Shown piece after piece: positions 54,199 through 63,617 of a DNA stretch of 64,000 bases. The stretch comes from Polaribacter vadi (GTDB lineage Bacteria; Bacteroidota; Bacteroidia; Flavobacteriales; Flavobacteriaceae): contig NZ_CP017477.1 in the NCBI RefSeq assembly GCF_001761365.1, positions 2,091,001 through 2,155,000 on the forward strand, given 5' to 3'. Under the pieces are notes generated by a model. The model saw nothing but the letters and a program-made list of their open reading frames with translations, searched no databases and had not been told where the DNA came from. The position numbers and the translations under genes are program-made. Each line of letters begins with the position of its first letter. The stretch's first letter is position 1.

Positions 54199-55620
54199 TT
54201 ATCTGGCATTTATTTTAATATTATCTAATTCGTATGTTCCATCAAAATTAATATTCCCTGTTCCTGTATATTTAAATGCGATAAACGCTGTTCCTGAATA
54301 ATCAGACAAATTTACATAGGTAGAATGAATCCAATTTTTAAAATTCTCTCCATCAGAAACTATTTTTGCTGGCAAAACATCCCAAGTTGCAGAAGTTACA
54401 TTTATTGCTGTTCCATCCCAAATTGTAGAAATTAAAACTTCTAAATTACTACCATTTGCAAAACTGTTCGAGGTTTCAAACGATAAAAACTCGGCTGATG
54501 TTGTGTCCAAATTTACACCTTTTGTAATTAACCAAGTAATTGTGCTTGCGTTTCCAGAATTACTAGAACCAACTCTTGCAGCTTTACTTTGAGAATACGT
54601 ATCTGAATACGAGCGCCAAGATTGTGTGCCCTCTTCTCTAAAATTTAACCAATCTGTAATTCTAATTTCTCCAGTTGAATTTTCAAAATCTTCTTCTAAT
54701 AAAATGGTTGGGAAATCAACTTCGGATAATGTTGCACACCTTTCTCCATCCATAGAAATATCTTCATCTGAATTTAAAACCAAGACCAAAAAATCACCAT
54801 CAAAATCGTTCGAAACCACTGCATTTATAGTTCCACCTCCTGAAGGCAACGTTTTATTTGCAAAACTTGCAAACGAACTTGTTTCTAATAATAAATCTGC
54901 AAAACCTAATGTTTGGCAGGTTTGTATTTTTCTTTGCGTATCAAAATCTTCTGTTGGATCTACAAAAGATTTCCCTTGTAAATTAGTTGGAAAAATAACA
55001 TTTTCTACTTTTACAAAAGTTCCAATATCTGATGAATTTACTCCTGCCAAAGAAACTAATTTTGGTGTAATTACAGTTGTATTTTCGGATCTAAAAATAT
55101 GTTTCTCTAGTTGATTTGTCGAAACGTTTTGTATTTCTAAAGCATCTGTAGGACTTATTTTTCCACCAATTGTTATAATGCCATCACCTGAATTTGTTTC
55201 ACCAATATATAAATCTTTTAAAGAAATATAGACTTCTCTACCAAAATTGAACTTATTATAATTATTACTTAAATTCAACGAAACTTTTAAACCTGCTGTA
55301 GGATTTTCTGGAGCATCTTGCATATAAAATTCCCTAAAATAATTCCCTTTTTGATCCGAAGAAATTACATAGCCTTTTACTACAATTTTAGATGCAACTT
55401 TTAAAGGTTCGTTACCAGAAATGTATAATTCCTTAACTTCTTTTATCGTTTTTAATTGATAAATTCCAGCTTGAATACTGTCTAAAATACTCGCTAATTT
55501 TACATTTTCTTCATTTCCTAAACTTGATGGAATTTCAAAATCTCCATCATTTACACAATTTGTAAAGTAGAAACACATAGCAATTGCGCCTATTATTGTG
55601 ATTAATTTATTTCTTTTCAT
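54199..55620 (-). CDS. DUF5689 lipoprotein with C-terminal adhesion-type domain
   Basis: 473 residues. The signal peptide ends near YFTNC (Cys22), the probable lipid anchor of an outer-surface lipoprotein. A DUF5689 domain (about 45-290) consists of OB-like strands (VKGYVISSDQKGNYFREFYMQD). The C-terminal part (about 300-473: ILLEEDFENSTGEIRITDWLNF, ending FDGTYELDNIKINAR) resembles choice-of-anchor J-type beta sandwich domains. It follows the TonB receptor gene by 19 bp, so the two probably form a surface uptake pair. It carries no SusD-type features. Confidence 0.82.
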   Translation of the reverse strand: MKRNKLITIIGAIAMCFYFTNCVNDGDFEIPSSLGNEENVKLASILDSIQAGIYQLKTIKEVKELYISGNEPLKVASKIVVKGYVISSDQKGNYFREFYMQDAPENPTAGLKVSLNLSNNYNKFNFGREVYISLKDLYIGETNSGDGIITIGGKISPTDALEIQNVSTNQLEKHIFRSENTTVITPKLVSLAGVNSSDIGTFVKVENVIFPTNLQGKSFVDPTEDFDTQRKIQTCQTLGFADLLLETSSFASFANKTLPSGGGTINAVVSNDFDGDFLVLVLNSDEDISMDGERCATLSEVDFPTILLEEDFENSTGEIRITDWLNFREEGTQSWRSYSDTYSQSKAARVGSSNSGNASTITWLITKGVNLDTTSAEFLSFETSNSFANGSNLEVLISTIWDGTAINVTSATWDVLPAKIVSDGENFKNWIHSTYVNLSDYSGTAFIAFKYTGTGNINFDGTYELDNIKINAR

Positions 55621-55639
55621 CTTCGTTTTTATTTAGAAT

Positions 55640-58390
55640 TTAAAAACTTATACTAGCATTTAAAAAATACGTTGTACCTCTTCCATACCAATATTTATTA
55701 CCAAAAACAGGCGTTTCTAAAGCTTTATCATCTCTTAATTGCCTAAAGTTTGCATTTCTTCCTTGCTCAAATCCACCAGATTTATAAACTGTGTTCAACA
55801 CATTATTTACGGTTGCAAAAAAGCTAATATATTTATCGCCAATTTTCCAAGATTTCCCACCAATCATATTTACAACCATATAATTATCAAAGCGTTCTTG
55901 TTGCAATAAATCTCTTGCTAAAATTGGGTTGTAATCTTCAAAAGGCAAACCATCATCATCTGTAAAAAAATTGCTAGATCTGTTTAAAGGTGCAATATCT
56001 GCATAGGTATTATCAAAGAAATTGGCAGTTGCTCCAACCCACCAATAATCTGGATCTCTATACTCAAAACCGACTGAATACGCATTTTGTGGGCCAGCAG
56101 AAACTTTGTAATTTTCTAAATTAGATATGTAATTTTGAGAACGACCTTTATCATCAAAAACACCCTCATTAGCAACATCCGTTGTTAAATATAAATCAGG
56201 ATTATTATCATACGTAAATTGCCCAATAGCAGCTGCTCCTTTTAATTTTATGGTTGATGTAACTTGTGCCTCCAAACCAAATTCTATCCCTAAATGTTTT
56301 TTGTTGATGCCTGTTAAAACTTCTTGCACAAAAGCAGTATTATCACCTCCAACTCCATCAGCAAAATAGAAAGAAATTTCAGTGGCATCTTCAGTATAGT
56401 TATAATAACCTGTTAATCTTCCTGTTAATATTGGACTTCTAATAATATAGCTTACATCTGTAGAAAAAACATTTTCACTCACCAAATTATCAACCACATT
56501 ATTGTTTTCTCTAGAGTTTGAAAACGAATTTCTAATAGTTGGTGCATTTGTAATGTAAGCAACATTTGCATCTAACAAATGGCGACCTGTAAGTTTATAA
56601 GTAACCCCTGCTTTTAATCCAACATTGGTAAAATTTAATTGTTCTGATTTCCCTAAAGAATTGTCAGGAAATCGTCCATTTTGATACAAACCTTCTCTTT
56701 GATACTTCGTTTGAGAAACACTTGCTGCTCCATAAAAATCAACTTTATTATATTTGAATTGACCTTGTACAAAACCTTTGGCAACAGCTGCATTTATGTT
56801 GTAATTATATCTAAATTTATCATTTACACCAACAATTCTATTAGGTGTTGCTATATTATTCTGTTTTGAATCTTCTGTATCAGCAAAATTATTGATATCT
56901 AAATATCCATTTCCACCTAATAAATCAATCACTTTTGCAAAACTATTAGAACTAAATTGCTTGTATTCTACTTTTGCATTTAGGTTGATGTGATCATTAA
57001 TCGCCGAATTTAAGATCGTATTTACAGTAATTTGTTCATCATCATTTACATCTTCGTACAAAACATAACCACTTGGTAATTCTGCAGCGGCATTTGTAAT
57101 ATTGGCATCGAAAATTCGTGTCCAATCTAACTGACCATCGTTTAAAAATTCTTGTTGAAATTGATATGCGCTTGCCAAATCGTCTCTTGCCACAAAATAA
57201 CTTGGCAAATATTGATAATAAGTAGGACTTGGATTTGCGCCTGCATTAAAATCTAAACGACTGTTTCCTATTTGCCCAAATTGATACGAGATATTTGTGT
57301 TTACCTCTGTTTTACTACTTACATTCCAATAATGATTCAACATTAAAATGGGCTCATTTACATCTTTAATTCTTGAATTGGCTTTTCTACCATTCAAATT
57401 CCCCCAATATTCGTTGTAAGCAATTCCTTTTAAATCGAAAACTTCTTGTGTATTTGGAGATGATTTCCCTCTTCTATTAGGTGTAAAAATTCCTGTAAAA
57501 TTTAAGCTATGGTTTTCGTTTAGCTTTTTTTCAATCGATGCAAAAACAGCATATGCATTGTAAGAAGTACCATCATTAAAACCTTCTTGACCAGTTCTTC
57601 TACTTCCAGAAAATGTAAAAGCCCAACCATTTTCTCTCATTCCAGACGAATAAGTAGCCATTGCTCTGTGTACATAACTTCTGTTAGATGACGAATAAGA
57701 AAGCCTGATTCCTGGTCTTTGTTCTGAGGCTCTTGTGTTCATATTTGTAGCACCTAAAAGGCCACCAAAAGTAAAGTTTGAAGGCGATAAACCATTGCTG
57801 AATTCTTGATTCCTTAACACATCATTTAAACCACCCCAATTACTCCATTGAGCTCGTCCATCATAGATTTTGTTCATTTCAATGCCATTAATTAGCACTT
57901 TCCCATTTCCAGAATCTAAACCTTTTACACGAAAAAAGGAAGAACTAAACTCAAAAGCAGCAGTTCTTAAAAAAATATCTTTTGTAGCTTGTAATAGTCC
58001 AGCAATGTTATCTGCAGCACTTGTATCGTCATTTAATTCATCATCTGTAATGGTAATTAAACTTAAATCTTGGTCTTCAGTAAAATCTTTGTAAAATAAA
58101 ATACTTCCTAAATCAATAGTTTCATCAAAAAGTTCAATAGGGAAATTTTGTGTTTCGTAACCCAAAAATTTAAGTTCCAAAATGTAACTTCCATTGGGAA
58201 TAATATCAATTTTAAAAAAACCTTTTTCGTTGGTAATTTGAGTGTTTGGAATATTTAAAACACTTACCAAAACACCTTTTAGTGGGATTTTAGAATCGTT
58301 GTCAACAACAATTCCTTTTAAAATATTTTGTGAAAACACTGTTGTAAAAAACAATAGAAATACAACTATTAAAACAATAGTTTTACTCAT
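55640..58390 (-). CDS. TonB-dependent outer membrane receptor with carboxypeptidase-like N-terminal domain
   Basis: 916 residues. Signal peptide (cut near FSQ, residue 21), then a carboxypeptidase regulatory-like domain (about 23-100: LKGIVVDNDSKIPLKGVLVS), plug domain (about 115-230) and a beta barrel of about 700 residues ending in aromatic FLNASISF. No SusC-type length (usually about 1000). The ligand is unknown; the divergent secreted nuclease gene suggests nucleic acid or phosphate compounds. Confidence 0.9.
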   Translation of the reverse strand: MSKTIVLIVVFLLFFTTVFSQNILKGIVVDNDSKIPLKGVLVSVLNIPNTQITNEKGFFKIDIIPNGSYILELKFLGYETQNFPIELFDETIDLGSILFYKDFTEDQDLSLITITDDELNDDTSAADNIAGLLQATKDIFLRTAAFEFSSSFFRVKGLDSGNGKVLINGIEMNKIYDGRAQWSNWGGLNDVLRNQEFSNGLSPSNFTFGGLLGATNMNTRASEQRPGIRLSYSSSNRSYVHRAMATYSSGMRENGWAFTFSGSRRTGQEGFNDGTSYNAYAVFASIEKKLNENHSLNFTGIFTPNRRGKSSPNTQEVFDLKGIAYNEYWGNLNGRKANSRIKDVNEPILMLNHYWNVSSKTEVNTNISYQFGQIGNSRLDFNAGANPSPTYYQYLPSYFVARDDLASAYQFQQEFLNDGQLDWTRIFDANITNAAAELPSGYVLYEDVNDDEQITVNTILNSAINDHINLNAKVEYKQFSSNSFAKVIDLLGGNGYLDINNFADTEDSKQNNIATPNRIVGVNDKFRYNYNINAAVAKGFVQGQFKYNKVDFYGAASVSQTKYQREGLYQNGRFPDNSLGKSEQLNFTNVGLKAGVTYKLTGRHLLDANVAYITNAPTIRNSFSNSRENNNVVDNLVSENVFSTDVSYIIRSPILTGRLTGYYNYTEDATEISFYFADGVGGDNTAFVQEVLTGINKKHLGIEFGLEAQVTSTIKLKGAAAIGQFTYDNNPDLYLTTDVANEGVFDDKGRSQNYISNLENYKVSAGPQNAYSVGFEYRDPDYWWVGATANFFDNTYADIAPLNRSSNFFTDDDGLPFEDYNPILARDLLQQERFDNYMVVNMIGGKSWKIGDKYISFFATVNNVLNTVYKSGGFEQGRNANFRQLRDDKALETPVFGNKYWYGRGTTYFLNASISF

Positions 58391-58512
58391 AACCTTTTCT
58401 TTTTCAATTTTATAGCGAAGTCAAGTTAGTGTTTTTTAGCTAAAAAAAGCGATTATTTTGTAACTTTTTTTTATATTGAAGCGATTAGTTCTTTAAATTT
58501 AACAGAAAAAAA

Positions 58513-59568
58513 ATGAAAAAAAGTAAGAAATATCTTCTCTTATTAATTCTGATATTTAGTTTTTTTACAATGTATTCTCAAGGAAAAAAATACAATATTA
58601 GAACCATTGCTTTTTACAATTTAGAGAACCTTTTTGACACCATAAATGATGTTACAAAAAACGATGAAGCAAGTCCAATGATGGCTCTAAAAGCAAATAA
58701 ATCTAAAGTTTATTGGGATAAGATTGATAAATTAGGAAGCGTTATTGCACAAATTGGAGAAGATAAAGCAAATACAAGTCCAACAATATTGGGTGTTTCT
58801 GAAGTCGAAAATTTAAGTGTTTTAGAGGATTTGGTAAAATCTAAACATCTTATAAAAAAAGATTATGGAATTATTCATTACGATTCTCCAGATAAAAGAG
58901 GTATTGATGTAGCTTTAATCTATCAAAAAAGATATTTTAAACCTGTGCATCATGAGGTTTTTAATCCAAATATTTATCGAGATAATTTTAAAGTTTATAC
59001 AAGAGATCAACTATTAGTTTCTGGTTATTTAGATGATGAGTTGATTCATATTATTGTAAATCATTGGCCATCAAGAAGTGGTGGAGAAGCAAAAAGTAGA
59101 CCTTTGCGTGAAAAAGCGGCGTATCAAAACACAAAAATATTTGCTCAAATAAGAGAGAAAGACCCGAATGCAAAAATTTTAACGATGGGCGATTTTAATG
59201 ACGACCCAATAAATGCTAGTTTTAAAGAAGTTCTTAAAACTAAAAGTAATAAAAGCGAGGTTGGCGATTTAGATATTTACAATCCTTATGAAGATTTATT
59301 CAGAAGAGGTTTTAATACGTTAGGTTACAGAGATAACATCAATTTATTTGATATGATTTTAATTTCATCGCCTTTATTAGACAAAGGCGAAAAAGATTTT
59401 TCTACCTATAAAATGTTTCAAGCAAAAATTTTTAACAAACGATTTTTAACCAGTAGAAAAGGGCAATTTAAAGGCTATCCTTTTAGAAGTTTTTCAAGTG
59501 CTGGTTACACAGGTGGGTATTCAGATCATTATCCTGTTTATATGTATTTACTTAAAGAGCAAGAATAA
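58513..59568 (+). CDS. secreted endonuclease/exonuclease/phosphatase-family protein
   Basis: 351 residues with a signal peptide (about 1-22, MKKSKKYLLLLILIFSFFTM). EEP-fold motifs in order: AFYNLENLFD, LGVSEVENL (metal-binding Glu), NHWPSRSGGE, MGDFNDDP and YSDHYPVYMYL (catalytic His). In this superfamily exported members are DNases or phosphodiesterases. It is divergent from the TonB receptor/DUF5689 pair and ended by its own terminator. Confidence 0.88.
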   Translation: MKKSKKYLLLLILIFSFFTMYSQGKKYNIRTIAFYNLENLFDTINDVTKNDEASPMMALKANKSKVYWDKIDKLGSVIAQIGEDKANTSPTILGVSEVENLSVLEDLVKSKHLIKKDYGIIHYDSPDKRGIDVALIYQKRYFKPVHHEVFNPNIYRDNFKVYTRDQLLVSGYLDDELIHIIVNHWPSRSGGEAKSRPLREKAAYQNTKIFAQIREKDPNAKILTMGDFNDDPINASFKEVLKTKSNKSEVGDLDIYNPYEDLFRRGFNTLGYRDNINLFDMILISSPLLDKGEKDFSTYKMFQAKIFNKRFLTSRKGQFKGYPFRSFSSAGYTGGYSDHYPVYMYLLKEQE

Positions 59569-59596
59569 CGCAAAAACGAAAGCGCTTTAAAATAGA

Positions 59597-59626
59597 AAAA
59601 CCCGAAACTTAAAAGTTTCGGGTTTT
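59597..59626 (+). terminator. bidirectional intrinsic terminator
   Basis: AAAACCCGAAACTT (59597-59610) and AAGTTTCGGGTTTT (59613-59626), perfect 14-bp stem followed by TTT, between the convergent nuclease and rng genes. Confidence 0.9.
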
Positions 59627-59658
59627 TTTGATAATAAATTATTGCCTTATTTATAAAG

Positions 59659-61209
59659 TTATTTTTCTTCTTTTGTAGAAGTAAATTTATAATGTAAGTA
59701 TGTGTAAGCATCTCTAGGTATAATTGTAATCCACTTTTTGTGTTTTAAATACCATTTAAAACGAATTGAATTTACTCCTTTTGTTAAATAAGCAGCAATA
59801 AAAGGATGAATATGTAATTGTATCTTTTTATCGGTTGATTTTTGCTGCTCTAAATTAATAATATATTTCTCTAAATCAGATTCTATATTATCTAACAAAA
59901 CTATTGGAGCTTCTACTTGACCATTTTTATTTGGATTGTCTTCGGTAGTTTTAATACTTAACTCAGGTCTTACCCTTTGTCTTGTAATTTGTATCAAACC
60001 AAATTTAGTTGGTGGTAAAATTTTGTGCTTTGTTCTATCCAAAGCCATTTGTTCTTTTAAATGCTGAAACAATTTATTTCTGTTTTCAGCTTTATGCATA
60101 TCAATAAAATCTACAACAATAATACCTCCCATATCACGCAATTGTAATTGACGCGCTACTTCAGTTGCTGAAATAAGATTTACCTCTAATGCAGTATCTT
60201 CTTGAGAACCTGCTTTATTTGAACGATTTCCACTATTTACATCTATAACATGTAAAGCTTCTGTATGCTCTATTACTAAATAGGCACCTTTGCTCATGGA
60301 AACTGTTTTTCCAAATGATGTTTTAATTTGCCTTTCTATTCCGTATTTTTCAAAAATAGGAATTTCAGACTTATGTAACTTCACAATTTTTTCCTTTTCA
60401 GGATAAATTTCCTGCAGATATTCTTTAATTTCTACTTTCAAAGTTTCATCATTTGTTACAATATTTGTAAAAGTTTCATTCATAACATCTCTTAATATAG
60501 AAGATGCTCTGTTTAACTCACTTAAAATTTTTGTTGGTGTATTTGTGTTAGGTATTCTCTTACACATGGTTGTCCAACGTTCTAATGAGTTTTGCAAATC
60601 TTTATCTAATTCTGCTACTTTTTTTCCTTCTGCAACAGTTCTTAAAATAACGCCAAAACCTTTAGGTCTTATGCTCTTTGCCAATCTTTTTAATCGTTCT
60701 TTTTCCTTCGGATCTTCTATTTTTTGAGAAACAGAAACTCTGTTAGAAAAAGGAACTAATACCAAATACCTACCAGCTATAGAAAGCTCTGAACTTAATC
60801 TTGGGCCTTTTGTAGAAATTGGTTCTTTTACAATTTGTACCAACAGGTTTTGCCCTGTTTTTAAAACTTTGTTAATACTACCGTCTTTGTTAATGTCTTC
60901 CTCTTTCTGGAAGTTTTTTAAAGTGAATTCTTTATACTTACCTGTGCTTACTTTCTTAAGGAATGAATTTAATGAGTTTACTTGCGCACCTAAATCATGA
61001 TAATGTAAAAAACCATCTTTTGGATAGCCAACATTTACAAATGATGCGTTTAAACCTGTTAACACTTTTCCTATTTTGGCTAAAAAAATATCGCCTACAG
61101 AAAATTTGTTACCAGTTGTTTCATTATTTAACTCAATAAGTTTTCCATCTCTTAATAAGGCAAAATCAATATCAGATGAATTTGAACGAATAATCAATTC
61201 TGTTTTCAT
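59659..61209 (-). CDS. rng: ribonuclease G (RNase E/G family)
   Basis: 516 residues. N-terminal S1-type RNA-binding insert (about 35-130), then the catalytic core with ISTKGPRLSSELSIAGRYLV, VIDVNSG and VVDFIDMHKAENR, whose aspartates hold the magnesium ion. The long C-terminal scaffold of RNase E is absent, so it is the RNase G type. It processes rRNA and turns over mRNA. The roughly 180 nt upstream of the ATG contain three stem-loops, and a 30-residue basic protein is encoded just before it. Confidence 0.93.
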   Translation of the reverse strand: MKTELIIRSNSSDIDFALLRDGKLIELNNETTGNKFSVGDIFLAKIGKVLTGLNASFVNVGYPKDGFLHYHDLGAQVNSLNSFLKKVSTGKYKEFTLKNFQKEEDINKDGSINKVLKTGQNLLVQIVKEPISTKGPRLSSELSIAGRYLVLVPFSNRVSVSQKIEDPKEKERLKRLAKSIRPKGFGVILRTVAEGKKVAELDKDLQNSLERWTTMCKRIPNTNTPTKILSELNRASSILRDVMNETFTNIVTNDETLKVEIKEYLQEIYPEKEKIVKLHKSEIPIFEKYGIERQIKTSFGKTVSMSKGAYLVIEHTEALHVIDVNSGNRSNKAGSQEDTALEVNLISATEVARQLQLRDMGGIIVVDFIDMHKAENRNKLFQHLKEQMALDRTKHKILPPTKFGLIQITRQRVRPELSIKTTEDNPNKNGQVEAPIVLLDNIESDLEKYIINLEQQKSTDKKIQLHIHPFIAAYLTKGVNSIRFKWYLKHKKWITIIPRDAYTYLHYKFTSTKEEK

Positions 61210-61388
61210 GCTGAACTTGGTTTTAACACTGCACTTTAGTGTGCAGATGGATTAATAATGTCAGGTACTTTTAAATACCGTGAAAAGATTTACTGGCTTA
61301 CAACTTGTAAATCTTTTAATGTCAATGAACTTTTTTTGTACTGTAATTTCTTTTTCGCTATACAATAAACGAAAAAGTAAGCATTAGC
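61210..61388 (-). promoter_or_regulatory. hairpin-rich 5' region of rng
   Basis: CTGCAC-tttagt-GTGCAG (61229-61246), GGTA...TACC (about 61264-61279) and AAAAGATTTAC / GTAAATCTTTT (61283-61293 with 61307-61317). The mRNA leader of rng therefore has at least three stems, which is suggestive of autoregulation by RNase G. Confidence 0.5.
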
Positions 61389-61398
61389 TTACTTTTTC
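61371..61398 (-). terminator. hairpin overlapping the stop of the small basic protein gene
   Basis: GAAAAAGTAAGC (61371-61382) and GCTTACTTTTTC (61387-61398), 12-bp perfect stem with loop ATTA. The stop codon (61389-61391) lies within the stem. On the minus strand it is followed by GTTTATTG, a weak U-tract, so termination is probably partial. Confidence 0.5.
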
Positions 61399-61481
61399 TT
61401 CTTGTGTCTATTTGCTCTAGCTCTTTTCTTTCTTTTGTGTGTAGAGATTTTTGCTCTCTTTCTTTTTTTACCACTTGGCAT
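61389..61481 (-). CDS. 30-residue basic protein, probably ribosome-associated
   Basis: ATG 61481 to TAA 61389 encodes 30 residues starting MPSGKKRKRAKISTHKRKKR and ending NRHKKKK: 20 of 30 are Lys, Arg or His, and there are no acidic residues. Very similar short proteins precede rng in other Bacteroidetes, from memory. Composition suggests binding to rRNA; a small clade-specific ribosomal protein is possible but not established here. It sits between the HU gene and rng on the same strand, and may be co-transcribed with both. Confidence 0.75.
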   Translation of the reverse strand: MPSGKKRKRAKISTHKRKKRARANRHKKKK

Positions 61482-61529
61482 AATGATCTGTTGTTTTTTA
61501 AACCTTTAACGGTTTAGATTAGTATTTTG

Positions 61530-61820
61530 TTACTTTACAGCTACTTTATTTTTTACTCCTTCAGTAAAAGTTTTTGCTGGTTTAAAAGCTGGAATGTTAT
61601 GAGCTGGAATCTTAATAGTTGTATTCTTTGAAATATTTCTACCAGTTTTTTCTGCTCTTGTTTTGATAATAAAACTACCAAAACCTCTTAAATAAACGTT
61701 GTCACCACCTTCTAATGCATCTTTTACTTCAGTCATAAATGCTTCAACAGTTGCTAAAACGTCTGTCTTTTCGATTCCTGATTTATCTGAAATTTTTGAT
61801 ACGATATCTGCTTTCGTCAT
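61530..61820 (-). CDS. HU/IHF-family DNA-binding protein
   Basis: 96 residues. HU fold: MTKADIVSKISDKSGIEKTDV, the beta-arm GSFIIKTRAEKTGRNISK, and the DNA-contacting IPAHNIPAFKPAKTF. As a dimer it bends DNA and compacts the nucleoid. A full -33/-7 promoter lies 50 bp upstream. Confidence 0.95.
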   Translation of the reverse strand: MTKADIVSKISDKSGIEKTDVLATVEAFMTEVKDALEGGDNVYLRGFGSFIIKTRAEKTGRNISKNTTIKIPAHNIPAFKPAKTFTEGVKNKVAVK

Positions 61821-61870
61821 GTCTCTATTTTTACTATATTTTTATTAATTTTATTCAAAAATTGCGGATG

Positions 61871-61899
61871 CAAATATATGATAATTAATCAACTCCAAA
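61871..61899 (-). promoter_or_regulatory. promoter of the HU gene
   Basis: Minus strand TTTG (61896-61899), a 17-nt spacer and TATATTTG (61871-61878). Continues as TTTGCATCCGC, identical over 11 nt to the tRNA-Gln promoter. Confidence 0.78.
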
Positions 61900-61961
61900 A
61901 ATATAAACGATTAAATTTATGTGAATTTTATGATGTAATATTGCAAAACTATTTTTAAGCA

Positions 61962-63008
61962 ATGAACTTTTCTAACATATTAATTTACTGGTACTTACAA
62001 AATAATAGAGAATTGCCTTGGCGAAAATCTAAAAATCCTTACTTTGTTTGGCTCTCAGAAATTATGTTACAGCAAACTAGAGTTGCACAAGGTATGGCAT
62101 ATTATCTTAAGTTTACAGATACATTTCCAACCGTTTTTGATCTTGCAAATGCAGAAGAAAGTACCGTTCTTAAAATGTGGCAAGGTTTAGGGTATTACTC
62201 TAGAGCAAGAAACTTACATTTTACTGCAAAACATATTGCAAACGATTTAAATGGTGTATTTCCATCTACCTATAAAGAACTCATAAAATTAAAAGGAATT
62301 GGAGATTATACAGCCTCTGCAATTGCTTCTATTTGTTTTAATGAGCCAAATGCTGTTGTAGATGGCAATGTCTATAGAGTTTTATCACGCTATTTTGGAA
62401 TTAAAACCGCCATTAATTCATCAGCAGGAATTAAAGAGTTTAAAGTTTTAGCACAAACTTTACTAGATACATCTCAATCTGGAACCTATAATCAAGCAAT
62501 TATGGATTTTGGTGCTTTGCATTGTAAACCTCAAAATCCGCTTTGTGAAACCTGTCCTTTTGCTGATAGTTGCGTAGCTTTCGAAAAGAATTTAACAAAA
62601 GAGTTGCCTGTAAAAGAGAAGAAAATAAAAGTTAGAAATCGATATTTTAATTTTATGGTAATAAAAACTGCAGATGAAAAAACCATTTTATCCGAAAGAA
62701 AAGGAAAAGGAATTTGGCAAGGTTTGTATCAGTTTCCATTATTAGAAAGTGATACAATTATCGATAAAGAGGAACTAATAACATCCGAAGAATTTATAAA
62801 ACTATTTCCTGATGAAACCACGATTTCGCTTTTCAACAAAAAAGAAATTGTGCACAAACTTTCTCATCAGCATTTAAACACACAATTTTGGATTGTAGAA
62901 ACTGTAACGTTACCAAAAGCAACCGTAAAATGGACAGAAATTAAACAATATCCTGTTCCAGTTTTAATCGCGAATTTTTTAGAAGAATATCAATTAAAAA
63001 GTAATTGA
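61962..63008 (+). CDS. mutY: A/G-specific adenine glycosylase
   Basis: 348 residues. Glu33 in LSEIMLQQTRV, helix-hairpin-helix GIGDYTASAIASI and catalytic Asp near 133 (VVDGNVYRVLSRY). The iron-sulfur cysteines are in CKPQNPLCETCPFADSC. The C-terminal NUDIX-like domain (about 225-345) recognises 8-oxoguanine. It removes adenine opposite 8-oxoG. Followed by ssb and gldE on the same strand, a common flavobacterial order. Confidence 0.95.
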   Translation: MNFSNILIYWYLQNNRELPWRKSKNPYFVWLSEIMLQQTRVAQGMAYYLKFTDTFPTVFDLANAEESTVLKMWQGLGYYSRARNLHFTAKHIANDLNGVFPSTYKELIKLKGIGDYTASAIASICFNEPNAVVDGNVYRVLSRYFGIKTAINSSAGIKEFKVLAQTLLDTSQSGTYNQAIMDFGALHCKPQNPLCETCPFADSCVAFEKNLTKELPVKEKKIKVRNRYFNFMVIKTADEKTILSERKGKGIWQGLYQFPLLESDTIIDKEELITSEEFIKLFPDETTISLFNKKEIVHKLSHQHLNTQFWIVETVTLPKATVKWTEIKQYPVPVLIANFLEEYQLKSN

Positions 63009-63017
63009 TATTTTTAG

Positions 63018-63025
63018 TACTTTTG
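63018..63025 (+). promoter_or_regulatory. candidate -7 element of ssb
   Basis: TACTTTTG matches TAnnTTTG, giving a 5' UTR of about 125 nt. No -33 element is clear. Confidence 0.35.
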
Positions 63026-63155
63026 ATGTAGAAATTAGTTGATCAACAAAAAACTATAAAAGTATTATCTACATTAAGGCATCGTTTATAAGAGCTATAT
63101 AAATCTTCTTTCTGTGAGGTAGTTTTTAAAAGTTTTTTATCATAAAAAAAGAAAA

Positions 63156-63599
63156 ATGGCAGGAACAATAAACAAAGTAATTTTAATCGGCAATTTGGGT
63201 GATGATGTGAAAATGCATTATTTTGATGATCAGAATTGTGTTGGGCGTTTTCCTATTGCCACAAGTGAAAGCTACACCAACAAACAAACTGGTGAAAAAG
63301 TAACCAATACAGACTGGCACAATATTGTGGTTAGAAATGGTTTGGCTAAAGTTTGCGAAAAATATTTAAGCAAAGGTGATAAGGTTTATGTGGAAGGAAA
63401 ACTGAAAAACAGACAGTGGGAACAAGATGGAGTAAAACGTTATTCTACTGAAGTACAAGTTAATGAAATGACGATGTTATCTACCAAAAAAAATGCAGAT
63501 ATGGCTAACAATCCACAAGAAAACAAAACAGCTTCTGCAAAACCTGAACAACCAAAATCGGTTGTAAAAGAAGAAGAAAACGACGATTTACCATTTTAA
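63156..63599 (+). CDS. ssb: single-stranded DNA-binding protein
   Basis: 147 residues. OB fold from MAGTINKVILIGNLGDDV to about residue 110, then a Lys/Gln/Pro-rich linker and the acidic tip EENDDLPF, which recruits repair and replication partners. Length and tail are typical of bacterial SSB. gldE begins 18 bp downstream. Confidence 0.95.
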   Translation: MAGTINKVILIGNLGDDVKMHYFDDQNCVGRFPIATSESYTNKQTGEKVTNTDWHNIVVRNGLAKVCEKYLSKGDKVYVEGKLKNRQWEQDGVKRYSTEVQVNEMTMLSTKKNADMANNPQENKTASAKPEQPKSVVKEEENDDLPF

Positions 63600-63617
63600 T
63601 ACCTTAAACTTTTAAAT

